NCBI RefSeq assembly: GCF_010389155.1
Contig: NC_057769.1
Span: 32,426,735 to 32,490,734 of the forward strand
Direction of reading: 5' to 3'
Source of the DNA: Erigeron canadensis
Lineage: Eukaryota; Streptophyta; Magnoliopsida; Asterales; Asteraceae
DNA: 64,000 bases
The notes under the pieces were generated by a model, which worked only from the letters and a program-made list of their open reading frames with translations, was not told the origin of the DNA and searched no databases. Each line of letters opens with the position of its first letter. Position 1 is the first letter of the stretch. The translations under genes and the position numbers were made by a program. Positions 1-22,844 of this stretch are shown here, one piece after another.

Positions 1-964
1 CATTGATTTTCATTCAGATGTACACATCAAACGCCTAGAATGCTGACCGATTCAACATTCATTCAGCACTCAGTGCTGAATCATGTCATCAACATTAATC
101 AAACACAACGTAAGTTTATATGAAAAGAAAGGAAAAAAAATCTAATATATAGACAAAACTTAACAATTAGTAAACAAAATATAAATAAAATATTCTTGCC
201 ATGATACTCTTTTATGCAATCATATTACTTTAATATAAACGAAATATTTATAAGTTTCATTAAATTTAGTATTGAGATTAATTAGGATTTCTTAGAACGA
301 CAATATAAAAAAATCTTTACTTTAAAATTATAGAAATGTTTAGAATAAAACTCATGATTATTATCACTTCAACCTCACACTCACAAATGTAAATAGTGAG
401 ACTTGACCTAAATACTTTATTATATGTTAAAGTTTTCACAAATGAGTAATCAATCTCACTATTGAGTATTGACATACAGTAATTTTAACAAAATTTGTAA
501 CTACCTAAAAAACACAACAAAAGTGAACATTTAACAAAAGTTAAAAACTTTTACGATATGTTGTTTAAAGTTTTAGTAGTTTTAAATATTATTTACATAA
601 AATAAAATAAAAAGATGAACAATTATTTATTTAATGGTCGGTCAAAGCGTCAAACCACAAACCAGCCTTTGGTCGTTATTAGTTAAGGATTTTATAATCA
701 CGTAAACTAGTGTATGTTAAATAATAGCAATGACACGAGTACTCTTTATATTAAAAAGCTAAGTAAACAGCGTACTCATTTACAATGTGACATATACTTT
801 TTTTTTTCTTTGTCGTTTTTCAACAACTTTTTCGTAATATCACGTCTGTCTAATAGTTTCTTACATCGGCAACTATTAAAGTATTTACATTTACAAATGT
901 CAAACAACGGTGATGCATGCGTCCATCAAAATATTTCTTGTAGTTATGCTTGAACTTGAATTTA
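1..964. other. AT-rich intergenic DNA
   Basis: No coding region is supported here. The short open frames are AT-rich and resemble no family. The only ordered structure seen is the short palindrome at 61-81. Confidence 0.6.
61..81. repeat. Perfect 10-bp inverted repeat around one base
   Basis: ATTCAGCACT is followed by one C and then by its exact reverse complement AGTGCTGAAT. Related TTCAGCA/ATTCA words lie just upstream (about 40-65), so this is probably the edge of a small DNA-transposon remnant whose other end lies outside the window. That origin is inference. Confidence 0.5.
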
Positions 965-1217
965 TCTATACTCCCTTATAAAAAATATTGAACATCTTAA
1001 TTCAGCATTTTTTTTCCTTAAAATACCCCTATTTAAACATAATACTCTTATATACCCTCATTTCCCCATTTGCTCTAATCATTACATACTTTTATCGACT
1101 TTCTATCACCTTCCGTCGCCGCCCTCCTTCTCCACCGCCGCCCTCGCTCTCCACTACCGCCTCCCTTTTATATTATCATCACTTTCTAGCCGCTGCAATG
1201 CGCGGGCACTATACTAG
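965..1217 (+). mobile_element. Mini-Helitron, non-autonomous (253 bp)
   Basis: It starts with TCTATACTCCCTTATAAAAA directly after an A, and ends with a GC-rich hairpin (CCGC...GCGG) followed about a dozen bases later by CTAG. TC at the start, CTRR at the end and a 3' hairpin are the known Helitron signature. The expected T after CTAG is here an A. The inside is rich in CCGCC and CTCC words and codes for nothing. Two relatives with matching ends lie at 5087-5337 and 23900-24134. Confidence 0.6.
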
Positions 1218-2185
1218 ATAAGCCTTCTTGGTGTTAGAAATTTTTTTTTTTAAACAACAAAAAAGATATATTATATGACAAACGATCGACTAGCAATATA
1301 CTAGTAATCAATATACAATGTATAACATCTAGAAATACACACTAAACGTAGACTAAAATTTTATCTGAATTTTAACTGTTAAGGTTGCAAAAGGGCGAGA
1401 CATAAGAAAAAAGAATCCATCAACGAAAGTCGAGCTACCAGTTTTCACTTCGTGATGTTTTTGTTGCAACCCCGGCCAAGCAAGTTCCAAGGGAGACGAA
1501 TAATAAACTATATAAACATAACCAACTAACAATCCGTCAGAGGAAACGCGACTCATTCATCCCATGAAAGATTGTTTCATTTGTAATGGTTGTTTGTTGG
1601 AAATTTTATGTAGAATTATTATTTTATAGGTTAAAATAATATTACATAAAATATTCAAGTGAATAGATATATTAAAATTTCGTTTCTTTCTTTCCTTGAT
1701 CTTCTTTATGTTCTTGAAGGTAAATTCCGGGTGCTAAGTTAACTCCGGCGGTACTAACTGATGCGGTTGTTGTACCCTGAGAAATAGACGGGTTTACTTG
1801 GGTAACCCGAAATCTGTTTTAAGGGACCTCTGTTAAACACAACCATCAGCCAGTGCGCTTTACTTTGTTCTTACTTTCTGTGATTGTAGTTGTTTGAATT
1901 ATATATTTTTTTTGTTATTTACTTTGTACGTAATTCGAATTGATTATCAATAAAATGTTATTTTTTTGAATGGTGTTTCTAACGTTGTTTGCAGAGATTG
2001 CAACTGTCCAATCTACTACTGTGTAGTTCATGAACATATGATTTTTAACATATACATTCACCTTTTGGTAAAAGAAAAAAAAACTTGAATTTATACTTGT
2101 ATTTTGTTATTGTCTAGTAACTTCCTATCGATCGTCTTATAGATATATTTTCTGATCATAATTTCTTTTTTCTTATATAAGTCAT
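1218..2185. other. Intergenic DNA, nothing recognised
   Basis: No gene supported. The minus-strand open frame at about 1353-1556 has no recognisable domain and no splice context. The stretch 1700-1860 is less AT-rich than its surroundings but matches nothing I know. Confidence 0.5.
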
Positions 2186-2345
2186 CATTGAGGTGATAGT
2201 CTAGTGGTAAAAAGTTTTTTATTTTATAGTATTTTTTTAAAAGGTCAAGGGTTCGAATCTTGTCATATGCAAATGTTAGTAAAAGAGCCTTAGCAACGCT
2301 ATATCCATCTACACATGGGAAAACAAACCCTTTAGGGCGTTGTCA
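2186..2345 (+). repeat. tRNA-derived SINE-like repeat
   Basis: The pol III promoter boxes are both visible: an A-box-like TAGTCTAGTGGT near 2198-2209 and a B-box GGGTTCGAATC near 2249-2259, about 50 bases apart. No cloverleaf can be folded, so this is a tRNA-derived SINE or tRNA relic, not a tRNA gene. The 3' border is not clear. Confidence 0.45.
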
Positions 2346-2594
2346 TGATTCGAACCCGACGTAAGCCCATTAAAATGGAAAGTGTTAGCCATTAATCCGT
2401 TATGCCTTAATTTTTTTTTTTTTTTATCAATGATCAATTCATGGTTTCAAGATTATTTAAAAGTTATAGATTTATATGTATTTACTAGTTCTAATACTCG
2501 TATGATCTACGGTAGCGACATATATTGCATCATAAAGAATTATGAATATGTCTCATACATCATTCGTGAGTATGAAATAAATTGTTGTTAAAAT

Positions 2595-3090
2595 AAATCA
2601 AATAAGATTATAATGTCTTTTGTATTAATAAGTCAAGAGTTGGAGTTTAATTCTATGTTTAATAAGGAAATTGAATGTATATATATATATATACAATTAA
2701 TAAAGCTAATCAAACAAAATAAATAAATTAAAAGGACATATGTCGATCAAGGATTACGCCACATGTCGTTACAAGAACAACTCAATCTTATTTTAGTTTA
2801 TTGGTAGATAGTTTAATAATCAATAAAACTAATTAGTCGAACATTTGTAGATATTTTATTGAGTTGGCACAAATGAAAGTTAAAAATATTGATATCTACC
2901 AATAAACTAAAACAGGATTGAAATGTTTTTGAAACGACATGTACCGTAATCCTTGATTGACATGTGTCCTTTTAATTTGTTTATTTTATTAAATTAGCAT
3001 TTTTAATTTTATACAAATTCAATTTCCTTATTAGACTTGGAACTAACTCTTGGCTTATAGATACAAAACACATTATAACCTTATTTGATT
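2595..3090. repeat. Long foldback element (about 215-bp arms)
   Basis: The left arm (about 2595-2808) is an imperfect reverse complement of the right arm (about 2893-3090), leaving a loop of about 90 bases. Matching landmarks: AATCAAATAAG/CTTATTTGATT at the tips; TAATAAGGAAATTGAAT and its complement in the middle; ATCAAGGATTACG and CGTAATCCTTGAT; and TTTAGTTTATTGGTAGATA and its complement near the loop. It has no coding capacity. It is probably a foldback MITE, and a transcript across it would form a long hairpin. Confidence 0.75.
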
Positions 3091-3433
3091 GATCGTTTTC
3101 TCATTAATAAAATTATCTTTTTTTTCTTTCTCAATTTCGTCAACTCCTATTACTTATAATAAGTTATTAACATGAAGATTTCAAAAATTTGAGTTTTTCG
3201 ATCCGAAATCACAAGACTATTTGCTGTTATCCACTGTGCTTATAAGTTCCGATTTTGATATGATTATAAAATATAAGGTAAATCAAAAAGTCTAACTAAC
3301 ATATATTATACTTATCATTACTATTTATTATAATTTAGTTTCCATCATCAGTTTTTGACCACAATTTATTTCATACCCATGAATCATGTATGAGGCATAT
3401 TCGAATTTTTTTATAATACAATTTATATAACTA

Positions 3434-3461
3434 CCGTACATGGTACGGGTATTAGGACTAC
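3434..3461 (+). mobile_element. Decayed Helitron 3' terminus
   Basis: A perfect 6-bp stem CCGTAC/GTACGG with an ATG loop is followed by GTATTAGGA and then CTAC. Helitrons end in a hairpin, about ten bases and CTAG; here the last base is changed. No matching 5' end was located. Confidence 0.4.
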
Positions 3462-4291
3462 ATATATAAAATAAAATTAAGGATTTGTTAGTGACAGCCC
3501 TTAGGGTTGTCAGTAAAAACTAATTGGGTGTATTAAAATTTGTACCTTACTGCTAGAAAAATTAGGACCGGTTTTTAATATATAATGTATAAGTTTTTAA
3601 GCATGTAAATTCTCCATAAAATTATAGGTATAGATTTTTAATTTCGGACTATATATCTTGCAATTGCAACGCCGTGAAAAAAGAAAAGTTGCTTTAGACC
3701 TCTTAACGTCATGAGACGGCCTTCGAATTAATTGATTAATGATTAACTACTAACTAGTATAGCAAAAGTTTAGCCGAATTTGCACATTGTTTTACTGTAG
3801 CCCGTTTCGTCTTATTCTCTTTATCCGTTTTTCTTTCTTTTGGTAAACAATATAGACAACAAAAATCGATTGAGAACATCTTAAGGTAATTAAACAATAG
3901 AACTTTAATTATTGGTTTCTAACTTATGTTTCGAGGACTACAAATTTAACGAGATACAATCGGTTAACAAGTCAAATACGGTTTCAAACACCGGGAAATA
4001 AGGGGTCTCAAAAGTCTTCAAAACAAAAAGGACAACTCAATCATATGCATCACAAGTTGACAAACAAAAATATTGAAAGTAATAGGACGTGAAATTGACG
4101 GGTGAATGAAAAGGAGGGTGTTGTTTAAAAGCATAGGAGTGGATCTACATTTAAATTGATAAAATTGGTGTGTTAGGTATGGTTTCATGTGCAATAGGTT
4201 ATGACTTATGTCCCCTTTTGTTTCACAAAATATAAGGCTATAAGCTATAGATTTCTAACAAGTGTCCTCCTATTGTCAAAAAAATTAAAAC

Positions 4292-4345
4292 TAATACTAC
4301 TTTTTAGATATGTTAAAAAAAATACTACTTTTTAGATATTTTGTG
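4292..4345. repeat. Short tandem duplication, two units
   Basis: The phrase ATACTACTTTTTAGATAT occurs twice, about 28 bases apart, each time followed by a T/A run. Probably slippage within AT-rich DNA. Confidence 0.6.
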
Positions 4346-4599
4346 TTCATAATTTGTTGAGTTGGGTTCAACTCATATCCATTAGATATGGTATGATTGA
4401 CATCCAATAATGTAACCATTATTTTATAATGTGTTTGATGGTTCAAGTAATGATCTATAGAATTATCAATGTGGTTATATGATACTCTACAACTCTCGTT
4501 ACGAGGATTAACAAATTAAGAGCATCAAGATAAATCTTATCAAAAACTTAAGGTGATATTAGTGTATATTGGGAGTGAAGTTAAAAAAACGGTAGATTG

Positions 4600-4772
4600 A
4601 TAGGAACCGTTTGATTCCATGTACCGAATTGGTACCCACATAACCCCCAGCAGGGATAGTGTCAAAGTAATTCAACCACTTAAATTCAATTATGCCTCTA
4701 GCAAGATTTAAACTCAGGTTGCTCCTAAAAAGTGGCAACTGGTGGCCAACTCAGAAGAGTTGGTTTATTTGG
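4600..4772 (-). repeat. SINE-like remnant
   Basis: On the minus strand a B-box-like GAGTTTAAATCTTGC lies below a possible A box near 4750, followed by a GGTACC-containing body. A similar body (TGTACCAAAATTGGTA) occurs near 63740. This is a weak call based on pol III box spacing only. Confidence 0.3.
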
Positions 4773-5086
4773 GAGTGAAGTTATGACTATACTTTGTTAT
4801 ACCAACATGTTATTATCACATCAGTATCACATTGAGGTATTTGGCTTGTTTTAATTTGATTTATTTTCATTTGATCTATCTTTGATAAGCCCCACTCCTC
4901 TGACTAATATTTAAATTTTTTTTTTGAAAGGTATGGATCATTTGCTCGCAACAGAGGATCTAATTTACATTGTCTTAACCGGGTCGTAACACGGGATCTA
5001 ACTTTTTAACTTATTCTGACTTGTAAATGTAATACAAGTCCAAAAATAAGCCACAAACATGTAGGTTACCGAATAAACATATACAA

Positions 5087-5337
5087 GCATAGTACCCACG
5101 CAATGCGGCGGTAGTGGTAGGGAAGGCAGTCTAGTGGTGTCGGCGATGGTACTATTTGTGATAGGGGAAATTTTTAGAAGATAAGGGTTTAAAATGTTAA
5201 TTATTAAAATAAAGGTTTAAAGTATAAATTAATTCATTAAGGGCTAAACATAAAAAGTCAAGGACAATTCTAGTAATTCAAAGATAGAATTACCTAAAAT
5301 AAAAAGAGAACTTTTTCTTTATAAGAGAATATATAGA
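5087..5337 (-). mobile_element. Mini-Helitron, non-autonomous, minus strand
   Basis: Read on the minus strand, it starts at 5337 with TCTATATATTCTCTTATAAA after an A. It ends near 5087 with CCGC...GCGTGGGTACTATG, a decayed form of the end GCGCGGGYACTATACTAG seen in the copy at 965-1217. It shares the CCGCC-rich inner part with that copy. The terminal CTAG has mutated. Confidence 0.45.
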
Positions 5338-5533
5338 TATAGAAGTTTCAAAATAAACTAAGCGAAACATACCCACTATCATCACAGTATTCACTAGTCA
5401 TTTATGTTCAAACTTTTTTTCTTTTTATACTATTCATAATTTATATATTTTTGTACCATCTCAACATTTACAAATTCATTTATACTAGTTACTGTACATT
5501 TCTTTTGAAAATCGGTAGGTTTTAAAAAGCTAG

Positions 5534-5877
5534 GGGTTCATTTAGTTGTGGAAAATGTTTTTTAGTTTTCCATTTCTAATTTTCTAAAAAATTAAAAGAG
5601 TTTTCCATCTCTAAAATACAAATGAAAATTTTGAAAACGTGTTCAAAACTAAAAAAATAGAAAACAATTTAAGGTTTCCAAGATATAAAAAATGAAAAGT
5701 GAAAAACAATAAAAAAGAGTTTTCTAATTTTCCATAGAAAAGTAGAAAACAAGTGTTTTCTGTTTCATGAAAAACATTTTTAAAAAACTATGATTTGAAC
5801 ACGTGTTTTATTTTTCATGCTTTATTTGGAAAAAAAAAATGAAAACAAAAGGTATTTTTCCAACTAAAACGTACCTT
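5534..5877. mobile_element. MITE-like foldback with GTTT(T)AGTTG ends
   Basis: The left end, GTTCATTTAGTTGTGGAAAA, is matched at the right end by TTTTTCCAACTAAAACGTACC in inverted orientation. The interior is a mosaic of TTTTCC/GGAAAA words that also fold back. A relative with ends GCGTTTAGTT...AACTAAACGC lies at 17828-18223. There is no coding capacity, and the target duplication is not clear. Confidence 0.5.
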
Positions 5878-6764
5878 AGAGTTCTTTTTGTACAATTTTT
5901 ATGTCATACTTGAAAAACTAAATGCAAGCATCGGATAAATTCTTTGCTTTTGAAAAGAAATTCTTAAAAGCTAAAAAGTATTTATATTAACGGTAACAAA
6001 TCAATACTTTGATAAGATTCAGATTATTCATTAATGAAACTGAAACTTTATCGTATGTTGCACATAGATTTTGATAATTGGTTTGTAAGTTATATGGACA
6101 TAGGTTACAATCAAACAGAATACTGTGCAGTTATAATATAGTAAGTTAAACGGATATAATGTACACATAATACGGTATACTTGCTTCATATCTTCGACTC
6201 TTTTAATAAAAGATGGCATGTAGATCATGTGAAACGATTGAACACTTTTCATGTGACAAAAAGAATGCACGCATAGATATGTATAGCAAGTCTTGCTCAC
6301 ACAGGTGTGTGTTCCAACTGTTACGATATGCAGTAGTGATTATGATACGTTCTGTTCTGATAAACACGCTTTAAAAAGGTGATAATCACACTCTCGATTA
6401 ATCAGAAACAAAGAAAAGACTTGTTTGATAGAAATAAAATGGCAATATGGCATAAAGTGAAGTCAGATGTTGATATCCTATTACCTGGAAATGCAGACAT
6501 CTACGGCGAAAAGTAAGGGTGGGTGACAGCTTTTTGAAAATTTCAACTTGCTAAAACAACACTAAATGATCATGTGAAACTTAATACATTTTGGCCAAAC
6601 TTACAAACAACTCAAAGAACCCCAAAGATTATAAGAATTGCCTAACTAATCAGAACCATGGTGGCGGGTGTATCTTTACAAGGATGACGATCTGCTGAAT
6701 GTTTGAATTGTTAAATAAAATGAAAAAAATCAAGATAAACTATGGATAATAAAATTTTACTGTT

Positions 6765-16848
<10,084 letters not shown>

Positions 16849-17827
16849 TTATTTATTATAATTATATATTTAAAAAGAAATATGAAAAGCTAACCCTAAT
16901 AACAGATCGCATTGTCGTAATAACAGACTGTTGTTGGATATGCAGCTGTGTGATCTATACGTATAATAATTATATCTATATATCTTATTAATGCGTTGCA
17001 GGAATGGGGATTTGGAGGTGTAAGGAATTAGATCATGAAATTATGAGGTGATTTATTAGTGTTAATAATTAAAAACCCTAATTATTTTACTGAAGAAAAA
17101 TGGGGAAAATAAGGCATTGGGATGGGAAATGGAGGGGGAGAAAATGGGGGGAAATGAGACTGAGTTGTAACTGAGTTAACTCATTTCATTTGAATACTTT
17201 TGTCTTTATTTAATTGAACCAAAGAATAAGTACAACGATGGTAACAGTCTAACAGATTCCGTTAAGTTCTCAATTTTAATTACTCGAATTATAGTCGGTA
17301 AAATAAAAAATAAAACTTTTTAAGTGTAATTATGTTAGAGTTTAGTAGTTAAAAACTAAAAAGTGTTTGGATCAAAATGATGCTAACAAATATAAATCAT
17401 TTAATAAATTATTAAATAGGTCTATAGTTAATTTATTCAACTTTTAAGGTAAATACAGTATTTTACATATCAAGATTTTAAGTAAAAATTAAATTATTTT
17501 AAAGAATATACAAATAATATACTTTGAACAAGATATGATAAGGAGAGAAACTTTGAAAAAGCCTTCTATTAACCAACATAATCTATTTTAGCTTTTAATT
17601 GAAAAGAGTTTTGCTAGGTTAACATGCATAAAATAGTTATACTTTTAAGTTTAACCATAAAATTCACTCTTATAGTTAGTTTTTTCCAATTGGAAAAATA
17701 GTTACATTAATTTATATTTCCTTTATGTTTTCCATCATTTTACACTTATAACTCTTTATAAAAATTCTCACTAAGTTAAATAATCTTTGATTCAGAAAAC
17801 AAAAATGGAATCAACAAGAATCTAATA
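16849..17827. other. CDPK upstream region
   Basis: This is the presumed 5' leader and promoter of the minus-strand CDPK gene. It has a GGGG/GGAGG-rich patch at 17100-17150 (CT-rich in the sense of transcription). No clear TATA box could be assigned. The remainder is AT-rich. Confidence 0.4.
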
Positions 17828-18223
17828 GTGCGTTTAGTTCAAAAAAACTCCCATGTTTTCCATTTCATTTTACAAGAAAACATGGAAAACAAGAAACGCA
17901 TTCAAATTGTATTTTTCTAGAAAAGTTTTCCTAGAAAATGAAAATTCCCCTTTTCAACTTTTGCACTAAAATTAGAAAACTTTTTTTTCAGTTTTTGTTT
18001 TCACTTTTCAATTTTCCAAACTTTTTATAAACCTAAAATTAGAAAACAAATGAATTTGAACATGTTTTCTAGTTTTCTAAAATGGAAAAATGAAAACTCC
18101 ATCTTTTATTTTAAACGCGTTTTCAAAATTTTCAAGGGTTTTTTTAAAATGAAAAACCTTTTCATTTTCTAAAAAACTAGAAATGGAAAACTTGAAAACA
18201 TTTTCTCAAACTAAACGCGCCCT
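17828..18223. mobile_element. MITE with GCGTTTAGTT ends
   Basis: The left end GTGCGTTTAGTTC is matched by CTCAAACTAAACGCGC at the right. The interior is built of GAAAAC/GTTTTC words and folds back on itself. It is related to the element at 5534-5877. It lies between the CDPK and myosin-binding protein genes. Confidence 0.55.
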
Positions 18224-18845
18224 AAATAATTTAGGTTTTACACAAATTTTGAAGACTGTTAAGCCATTAAATTATCTCCGTTATATGCAACGACGCTATA
18301 TTACTGGTCCGCTTGGCACTTATATATATATTGTACAAGACTTGCAACTTGATCCTGAATATACAACGACGCTCTGAGCTATCATATGCATTCTAAATTA
18401 GAGAGTAACAAATCTGAACAAATGGGTTGCTTATGTAACCACTAATCAAGAAAGCCAACACAAAAACAATGGTTATACAAAGATATAGTTTCATATACAT
18501 AATATCATATGCATAACAGAACTTAACAAAATGAGAGAAGCATTATGTAATGCCAAGCAATATACAGGAGCAGGAAGCAAAATTACCATTCCACTTACCG
18601 GCTAAATTTCATCAGATCTTATAACGACCACATCCTTATCCACCCATGCAACAAAATGACAAATGACACCTAGCTAACTAACTAGACACCCAATGGTGTG
18701 ATAAAAACAGATACCATAAAGATATGGGAAACATAAATTTAAAAAAGAATAAAATATTCTAAAAGAATGAGAGTGGTATTTGTCGACGAGTTGGATGGAT
18801 GCTTGAGCACAGAGATGGATACGGATAGTTGTAACTATCGGGTTT
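18224..18845. other. Intergenic DNA / 3' region of the myosin-binding gene
   Basis: The piece next to 18846 is the presumed 3' untranslated region of the minus-strand gene. A short phrase, ATGCAACGACGC / ATACAACGACGC, occurs twice (near 18285 and 18360). No gene supported. Confidence 0.4.
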
Positions 18846-21148
18846 TCAAACTTGTGTGCTTGAAAGGCACCGCCATTGTCCCATTTGAGGTCCCTTGTCG
18901 AGAAGTATTAGCAAGCCTGCATTGTTCGCCAACGCAGCAAATATGTGCCTGAAGGAGGCCAGAAAAGAAGAATGAAAGCATAAGAACGATCAGGAATCAG
19001 TGAGTGAAACGTAAAAAGTTTGGAGTTGATTTAATCAATAATCAATATTTACTCCTATATCTATGCAACAAAATTTAATGTCAGACAAACAGAAGCAGTT
19101 GCATGACATGGCTAAACTAGTGAAAATCATGTTGTTTCCCCAATGATATTTAGGATTCTGGATGTACATGCAAATGATCGCTAATTCCTAATCTATTAAT
19201 CGCTTTACCTTTGAGCCTAAATATTCAGATTATGTTTTACTGCTAAAAGGTCAAACGTGTAAAATCATAAAAATTGGGTAATGTATGAAATGACCAATGG
19301 TATCATATTTGAAAAAAGTAAATATTTGACCACTGTTTCTATTCAGCTCAACCTGCATGCCCGACCTAACTTATATCCATTGTGGCCTGTTACCCAAAAC
19401 CCTTTTACACCTTAATATCTACCTGGATGAGAAGAAATGAAGAGAGGAGCCACAAAACGTATATCGGGAAACTATAGAAAGCTGAAGCTATCCAATGATC
19501 TAGTCAAAAGGGTATTAAACTAAACTATGTTATCAGACTATCAGAGCAAACAACTCAGCATAGTACAAAAAACTTAAACCAGTTTAAGAAAAAAAAATAT
19601 TCGATACTTACTTGTTCCTTTGTCTTCTCCTTCCCCAGAAACTAAATGATGCAATCCACTGCCAATTATCACAAGATGACAGATCAGCAGAAAAAAAAAA
19701 AAAAAAAAAAAAACCCTAAAACATCTAAGAAAAGCTAACCACCACCAATATCAAATATTTAGATACATAGCAATCAAATTGTAAAATTGTTGAAGATTGA
19801 TTACATAACTGTGAAGGTTAAGTTGGTCTACCTTGAAAACCGAGAAGAAAGACGAAGCCACACCAGAAGAGGGTTTCTTGACAGGCATCCTGCTTGGTGG
19901 GGATATCTCTTTGCATAAATGTTGAGCGATTTCTTTCAGCAATACCAGTTGGGCATTATCAGTTCTCATAGAAATAAGTGCCTGCCTCATGGATTCCCTA
20001 TCTGCCTCAAGTGCATGAAGTCTAGCATATAGCTTCTTGACTTCTGGATCTTCAATATCATTTTGAGACGATGACTCCCTAGGACTACTCATGAAATCAT
20101 CATAAGTGCCAATATTAGCCTTAGGATCATTAATTGGGTTATGTATAATATCAATAGTATAAATTCTATCACTCATCTCATCTCCATATTCTGATACAGT
20201 TTCCACCTTTTTGAGACTAGGAAATTCGTTTCCAGTCCTAGAATAATCTGGTGCCAAATCTTCCTTGATAGTTGCAAAAAACGACCCAGCACTATCACCT
20301 GAAAATCTCCTCGAATGTTTCTTCATTGGAGAATGACCAACTATAACTTTCTCGAGGACCGGTGTACTATGACCGGGACTTCTTTCCAACTGATTAATTC
20401 TTTCTTCTATATCCTTTAAAGAATATGGGGTTTCACCAAATGCATACTTCTCTATATCAACTGTTTCATTATCGTTATCCGGGTAGACTTGATTTTCATT
20501 CAGATTGTTGCACTTTAAAGGAGGGTAATCATATGATGGAAAATCAAACTGGCTTTCTAAATTTATAGCGACGCTATTCTCACGAGTCAAGAAAGTTTTC
20601 TCACCATCTGCTTCTGATTCTGTAAGCCCAAAACTTATCATTCTATGTTTATACGCCTGCACTTCACAAGTCAACGATTGAATAGATTGCTCCCTTCTGT
20701 ACAGCAATTCCTCTAATGCCATAAGTTCTTGCTGATCATGAGCCATTTTCTCTTCTGTAAAACTCTTAAATTGTCGAGCTTCCATTTGAACTTCAGCTTT
20801 TTCACGCTGCAACTTCAAGATCATCGACATGGCCTCGTTAGCAGCTGATGAAGAAGCATATCTTTCCTCTTCCAAATCAGCAATGAGATCTTGAATTGTT
20901 TGTTGTTGATTGCTAACCATTTCACGTAACACATCACATTCATTTTCAATCTCAACACGTGCCACAGAAGGAATTACAAGACCTGGTATGAAGAATTTAT
21001 CACCATCTTCTTCAAACTCGTCTACCTTTCGTTTCACAGACCGTAACCATGTCCCAGAATAAGACCCGTTTCTCGGATCACAATAACTACAGCCACATTC
21101 ACAACATTTGACCACACTCGTTGAAGGATGCATGCTTTCTGATTCCAT
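18846..21148 (-). CDS. GTD-binding (DUF593) protein, probable myosin-binding protein 7-like (488 aa)
   Basis: Exons (minus): 19832-21148, 19612-19658, 18846-18948; the sum is 489 codons. Proteins of this family bind the globular tail of class XI myosins through a GTD-binding coiled coil and link motors to vesicles. The N-terminus has a Cys cluster (CCECGCSYC, 15-23). The coiled-coil GTD-binding region runs from about 63 to 172, and a second short coil lies near residue 370-420 (DPEVKKLYARLHALEADRES). The short last exons encode WIASFSFWGRRR, a hydrophobic LANNAGLLILLD patch and the ending RCLSSTQV, as in family members. A run of about 24 A residues lies in intron 1 near 19690. The family is clear; the MyoB7 label is by resemblance. 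Confidence 0.88.
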
Positions 21149-22600
21149 ATTCAGACCAAATATCAGTCAAAACACCAAGAAAAACAATGCCACCTTTTAT
21201 TGACCATAAGTTTTAGTTTTTCACCTCCTCATATTGATATATAACTATTCATGCCCTAACTTTTTCCCTCGGCTTAATTTCACAATAATTCATCAACCCT
21301 CCTCCACTAAAAACAACATCAATCGGACCCTGAAATAACCAGCGCATACATTCATTAGTTTAATCAGCACAAATTACCATTAAAAATTCACAATTATTGT
21401 CAATACAATCAAAACATCTGGCAGATATATGAATAATTTTCCAAAAGATTGCTTTTCCCACAACCCCAACCAGACAGCAGCGGACCCCATGCAGTAAATC
21501 AAGCTCGACTAGCGGCCAAATGATCCACTTTCACTAAGAAATTCTCCTAACAAATCAAATTACTATTTGTTTTGTAACCAAAAAACCACATATAGGCCAG
21601 CAGGTTCCTAATTGACTCCACATGCAAATTCTATATGTTATAATTACGGTTACAAAAATATTACTCCACAGGGCTGTCGTTGAGGGTGTGTGAAGTGTGC
21701 AACCATACAAGCTCTCCAAAATTAGGGGACTCCAAATTTTATTATATACAAAGTCTCATTTTAACAATTTATTATACTTCTTTGAATGGTGAATTTTTTC
21801 TACATTAGCGTCTCCTTTTAATACTTGCACCAGGTTTCCAAAATCTCGCCCAAATCTTGTCTATGGCTCTGTTACCATAACAACTTTCTTTTCTTTTTTG
21901 GGTAAAGGTTTTACCTTTTTTAAAAAAAGCAATTATCCACACATACTTGCAACAATTGCTGACTGATTGGTTAACTCAAATACCGCCCTAAACCAAACGC
22001 CGTTTGGTAAAACATTACTAAAACTTGTTTGGCTATATCAACACATATTTACAGTTCAAATTAATATGAACAAAATTTTCAGCAAATACGGCAAATCTAG
22101 CGGTTGGCCCAACTAACGATTTTTTCCGATAAGTCGGGTTCCTCCTTTCATCGAACCCGAAAAATTATTTAAATTTCATTATCCTCTTATGTTCAAAACC
22201 AACTAGGCTATATACGCATATAAATTAGGTTGCAGTTAATAAAAATAAACATATATATATTTAACAGAACATAAACTATAGGCAAATGAATTAAAAATGA
22301 ATAAATTACTATATTATAACAAATTTTACATTTACAGTTAGAATCCATATCGATAAATAAACAAAATAATTAAACAATATATATATATAATTCTAGGTTA
22401 ATGTATATTGGGTGAAGGAGATTACCGTAGGAAAAGAAGGTCCGTTCAGCTCATGATATGATGAAAATGAGACGAAATTGTTGTGATAAATATATTTTCC
22501 AACAGTAAAAATTATAATATAATACGAGTAATAGTTATAGAAAGGAAAAATTGGGGGGATGGGAAAGGGAGGGAAAGGAGGAAATTTTGGGGATTGTTTT
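21149..22600 (-). other. 5' leader region of the myosin-binding gene, possible leader intron
   Basis: On the minus strand a good acceptor (TTATTTCAG near 21331) and a donor (ACG|GTAATC near 22423) would define a leader intron of about 1.1 kb, as is common in this family. A GGGAGGGAAAGGAGG patch at 22560-22580 would then lie in the leader or promoter. This is inference from splice-like sites only. Confidence 0.35.
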
Positions 22601-22844
22601 GGTTGACACTATATTTATTTCATTCTAATTACGAATTAACAATTAATATATTTTTTTTAACGACCTAAATGTTTATAATTTCTTATAAAGTTATTTTTAA
22701 TTCAGACATTTTGGATTCAATTTTAATCAGCGATTTGTTAGACTTCTAACTCCTTTCTCATGAAAAATACCTTAGAATTTTTATTCTTTTCTGGTTTTAT
22801 GATGTTATATATGTTAAGTTTAATTATTAATTAAAATTTTGTGT

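Larger units (their letters stand above)
3091..5086. other. Intergenic DNA with transposon fragments
   Basis: No gene supported. It holds a decayed Helitron 3' hairpin (3434-3461), a GACAGCCC/GGGTTGTC palindrome near 3490-3512, a two-copy tandem repeat (4292-4345) and a SINE-like remnant (4600-4772). The rest is AT-rich and unassigned. Confidence 0.5.

Noticed and set aside
714..953. Open frame of 79 codons near the left end
   Set aside because: Low-complexity, AT-rich, no family resemblance, no splice or promoter context.
988..1221. Pro/Ser-rich open frame
   Set aside because: It lies inside the mini-Helitron 965-1217; the composition comes from its CCGCC-rich interior.
2190..2265. A tRNA gene
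   Set aside because: A and B boxes are visible but the arms cannot pair and the spacing holds an AT-rich insertion; called SINE-like instead.
6031..6300. Minus-strand 89-codon frame just downstream of the CDPK gene
   Set aside because: No domain; probably in the 3' region of the kinase gene by chance.
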